Origin: an uncultured Myxococcaceae bacterium
Lineage (GTDB): Bacteria; Myxococcota_A; Polyangia; Polyangiales; Ga0077539
NCBI GenBank assembly: GCA_945952225.1
Contig: CAMFHP010000095.1
Span: forward strand, 1 to 35,031
Length of the DNA stretch: 35,031 nucleotides
Direction of reading: 5' to 3'
Shown here piece by piece: positions 32,383-35,031 of this stretch. Under the pieces are notes generated by a model. The model saw nothing but the letters and a program-made list of their open reading frames with translations, did no database searches and was not told where the DNA came from. The position numbers and the translations under genes were made by a program. Position 1 is the first letter of the stretch; every line of letters begins with the position of its first letter.

Positions 32383-34519
32383 CTACGCACCGAGCGTCGT
32401 CGACGAGAAGGTCACTTCGATCATGAGGTAGACCTGCTGGCCTCGGATGTTGTTGCGCACCCAGATGGCGTTGTAGCTCGCCACATCGACCACGATCGCA
32501 TCGCAGGTCAGGCGATCGGTGGCGTACGAGGCGTTGACCGCCGAGGTGCCGAGCAGCTTCGGCGTGCCGGTGCCCGACGTCGCCGCCGAGGTGCGCACGA
32601 TGAAGTTGTTCGAAGTCGTTCCGACACGAGAGAGGGCGAACTCTCCCCACTCGACGGAGGCACTCCCGACCTGTGCGGTGATGGTGATCTTCGCGGTGCG
32701 CTGCCAGCCGTGTGCGAGCACCGGGATCTTGAACGCGTTGGTGTCGGAAACGCTGGCGAGGTAGGGCGTGCACGTGGCGCTCGCCGACGGGCCGTCGAGG
32801 AGCTCCGCGAACTTCACGGTGGTGACGCCGCGGCCGGGAATCGGCACCGTCGAGGGGGCCACGATGCGCGCCGACCGGGGGAATCCTGCGCCGCCACCCG
32901 CCGCGTCGACGCGCTCCAGGTAGCGATCGCCGAAGACCACATCGGGGCTGGAGCTGAAGCAGTTGTCGAGTTCGACGGAGTACGCGCGGTCCACCGCGAG
33001 GATCGCCTTGCCGGCGGGCTGACCGAACACGCAGTTGCGAAACGACACGCAGTCGCACAGGTCGAGGCGGGCACCGAGGCGCGTTCCCGCGAAGGCCACG
33101 TTGTCGAAGGTGAAATTGGTGAGCGTGTAGCCCGTGTTCGTGCGTTCGATGTGCACCCCGTAGATGCCCGTGAGGTTTGGGGGGGCCGCCGTCCGGATTG
33201 AGCACGTCGCTCCCCTCGAAGCGCAGATTGCGGAATGCGAAGTTCGTGCAGTTGACGCTCTGCTGCGTTCCCTGAATCCACTTGAGAATGCCGTGACCCC
33301 CGGAGATGTTGGCATCCTGAAAGACGAGGTTCGACACGATGGTGCCCACGACGTTGTTGCCCTGCGTGATGCCCGGGTCGACCTCGATCGCGTAGCTTTG
33401 ATTTCCGGGGCGAAAGTAGCAGTCGTGGATGTGCAGATGGTCCACCGCGCCGCCGTCCGGGGAGCCGCTCGCGGTGCTCAGGTAGATCGGCGTGCCGAAG
33501 TCGTTGTTCTGCACCGCAGAACCTGCCGCGAAGTGAATGTCACGAAGCGTGATCACCTGACCCGACAGGATCCAGACACCGCGGCTGTCGACGCTCTGCC
33601 CCCAGGGGCCCGCGAAGGACACGTTCTCCATCAGAAAGCGGTCGGTGTTGAGCAGCACCACGCCGCGCTTCTTCGCCGCGCCGTCCGACGAGAGCAGGTT
33701 GATCGAGAGGTTGCGCAGCGCGCTGCCGAAGAGCCGCGAGTTGATCGTCTGGCCCACGAAGCGGAAGCACGACGCGTACGCATCGTTCCCGTCTTGTGCG
33801 GCGAGGCCGAGCGAGGCCTGATCCGTGACGTTCTCGGGATAGAAGTGCAGCACGGTCTTCAGGGGACCGTCACCGCTGATCTCCTGACCGAGGTAGAGCG
33901 AAGACCCGCCGCCATCGATCGCCACAGCCTTCTTCACGGTATACACCCCCTGCGGAATGTACACGTGCCCGGAGCGATACTGATTGTACGGGCCTTCCTG
34001 TACGGGCTTCGCCGCGTCGACGGCGCGCTGGATGGCGGGAGACCAGTCGGTGCCCGACACCAGCGACGCGAACCACCGGACATTGATCGGACCCGAAAAT
34101 ACCCGCTTCCAGTATCCGACCACGGTCGATCCGCCATCCGTGGTGAGCGTGCACACGAACGTGATCCCTTCGTCGTTGAGCGAGGGAGAGACCGCGCCGC
34201 CATACCACGCAAAGAGCCCACCGCCGCCGTCGCCCTTCGCCGCCGCGCCGAGGGCCACGGCGAAGCCCGTTGCCGCACTCCCCGCGTTCGCGCCGACCTT
34301 CAGGTCCGTCGCCTGATCGACCCATAGCACCCCGCTGCCCGTCGCCGCCTGCGCGGCATGCACGATCGCCGGGTCGTCGTCGCCGCTCCCGATGCACCGC
34401 GAGAGCGCCGCCCCCGCACCGAACAGCCCCAGCAGCCCCGCGAGCCCGCGACGCGACATGTTCACGTCCTCGGAGCGCCCCTCGCGTACCGTCACCACAT
34501 CCTTCTCGGCTTCCGACAT
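32383..34519 (-). pseudogene. Tat-exported right-handed beta-helix (pectate-lyase-like) protein, frameshifted
   Basis: Read as one gene with a shift at 33179-33185, this is about 711 residues. The start at 34519 has GGGAGGG four bases before the ATG. The N-terminus has a Tat-type signal (SRRGLAGLLGLFGAG) and a following ALSRC that may be a lipobox, so it is probably an exported lipoprotein. DWSPAIQRAVDAAKP and GHVYIPQGVYTV (about 120-165) are the usual opening of the pectate-lyase superfamily beta-helix, and the rest is short strands rich in Asn, Gly and Val. The reading frame breaks at seven C's: the first about 445 residues and last 265 are in different frames, and removing one C restores one continuous protein. 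Possible causes are a sequencing error, a real mutation, phase variation or frameshifting. It may bind or cut polysaccharide. Confidence 0.72.
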
Positions 34520-34537
34520 GAAACCCTCCCGCCGGTC

Positions 34538-34556
34538 GTCACCAGTGCAGTGACGT
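34538..34556. promoter_or_regulatory. Inverted repeat upstream of the beta-helix gene
   Basis: CGTCAC - CAGTGCA - GTGACG is a perfect 6-bp inverted repeat with a 7-base spacer, about 20-37 bases before the ATG at 34519. It could be an operator or a leader hairpin just ahead of the ribosome site. The same arms recur in another hairpin at 34768-34783. Coordinates may be off by one base. Confidence 0.35.
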
Positions 34557-34576
34557 TGACCAGCGTCAGGCAACAT

Positions 34577-34950
34577 CTACCGGGAGACAGAGGATTGGAA
34601 GAGAAATCGTATCGGCAATCGCGTGTTGAATTTCCATGGTTGGCCCGTGTTGGGTGTGTCGTTGGTATTAGGTTTTTGGGGGTGCCGTTGTCGGTAGAAA
34701 CGCTGCTTCATTCTCTTTGCGAGGCGGGGTGAGGTATCCCCCCCGCCAGGAAGGAGGAAATCGTGTCGTGACGGTGTCGTCACCCGGAGGATCATTTGCC
34801 CCATCTACCGTCGGTCGTGTCCTCTGCGCGGTGAGCGTGGGGCGCCCGGCGCGGGCGGGTGGGACCCCATGCTGCGGCGTCGCGTGCCCTCACGACGAGA
34901 CGCGCAGGCCTACCCGAAGGGAGCCTCCGGAGCCATTCGAGTAGGGGGCC
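34577..34950. other. Intergenic region with hairpins, strong Shine-Dalgarno and no convincing gene
   Basis: I see no real gene here. The part near 34600-34700 is less GC-rich than the surroundings, as expected for a promoter of the leftward beta-helix gene, but no clear -35/-10 pair stands out. Visible are a perfect 7-bp hairpin GGCGGGG/CCCCGCC (34723-34747), a strong AAGGAGG (34751-34757), and a perfect GTGACG-GTGT-CGTCAC hairpin (34768-34783). The AAGGAGG is followed five bases later by GTG-TCG-TGA, a two-codon frame, and then by a GTG at 34768 that opens a 58-codon frame ending at 34944. That frame has no family resemblance. Confidence 0.4.
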
Positions 34951-35031
34951 GCAGGCCATCGCAATGGGGGTGCGCAGGCCATCGCAATGGGGGTGCGCGG
35001 GCCATCGCAATGGGGGTGCGCGGGCCATCGC
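34928..35031. repeat. 23-bp tandem repeat running off the window edge
   Basis: Three full copies of a 23-base unit (GC-R-GGCCATCGCAATGGGGGTGC type) start at 34951, 34974 and 34997, and a fourth partial copy starts at 35020. A degenerate copy precedes them (about 34928-34950). Each unit holds a small CCAT-CGCA-ATGG dyad. The unit length is not a multiple of three, so the array is not coding. Total copy number is unknown. Confidence 0.9.

Noticed and set aside
34786-34797. GGAGGATCATT resembling the end of small-subunit rRNA
   Set aside because: The match is about ten bases only and there is no rRNA sequence on either side.
34577-34804. A 75-codon minus-strand frame upstream of the beta-helix gene
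   Set aside because: Codon use lacks the G/C-ending bias of the real genes, the product has no recognisable features, and it covers the likely promoter.
34951-35031. CRISPR array or origin iterons at the right edge
   Set aside because: The repeats are directly adjacent with no spacers, and no dnaA, rep or cas gene is seen; only a tandem repeat can be supported.

Overview
The window is a stretch of a very GC-rich bacterial chromosome with tightly packed genes, many GTG starts and many stop/start overlaps of 4 bases. The gene types point to Myxococcota, perhaps the Polyangiales/Sandaracinaceae side. These include a membrane Ser/Thr kinase with a Pro-rich linker and a TonB-like C-terminal domain, lipoproteins with Asp-Ala-rich tails after the signal, an SspB adaptor with a long disordered linker, and many exported proteins of unknown role. 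This taxonomic placement is inference; there is no rRNA in the window.

Left part (1-5.9 kb): the tail of a Gly-rich protein, rlmB, a tRNA-Leu(CAG) facing it across a shared hairpin, an anchored M15 D,D-carboxypeptidase-like protein, a 63-residue conserved-looking small protein, the hybrid kinase and a lipoprotein. Middle-left (6-13.4 kb): an MMPL/RND exporter, sspB, and an orphan radical SAM/SPASM enzyme. The SPASM gene runs into an operon of a sphingosine-1-phosphate-lyase-like PLP enzyme and an M81 (MlrC-like) metallopeptidase; the two opposing stop codons share one CTAG.

Middle (13.5-19.7 kb): a periplasmic TPR protein, then a leftward operon nadB - lipoprotein - homoserine-kinase-like phosphotransferase, then a rightward pair of lytic transglycosylase and NADAR-domain protein that converges with an OGFr-like gene. 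Middle-right (19.7-26.4 kb): an M1 metallopeptidase coupled to a six-helix membrane protein, divergent from a C15 (pyroglutamyl-peptidase-like) protein, an alpha/beta hydrolase, murI and a Uma2-type nuclease. A perfect 9-bp palindrome lies in the divergent region.

Right part (26.4-35 kb): a cell-surface polysaccharide neighbourhood with a Wzy/ligase-like polymerase, two GT-C type glycosyltransferases, an acyltransferase-3 enzyme and a Tat-exported beta-helix protein. The beta-helix gene is broken at a run of seven C's. As sequenced, its frame stays open all the way into the acyltransferase. The last 500 bases hold no convincing gene; they contain hairpins, a strong Shine-Dalgarno sequence and a 23-bp tandem repeat that runs off the window edge.

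No CRISPR array, insertion sequence, integrase or prophage was seen. The best candidates for something new are the frameshifted beta-helix/acyltransferase arrangement, the SPL-like/M81 operon beside an orphan SPASM enzyme, and the NADAR/OGFr-like pair.
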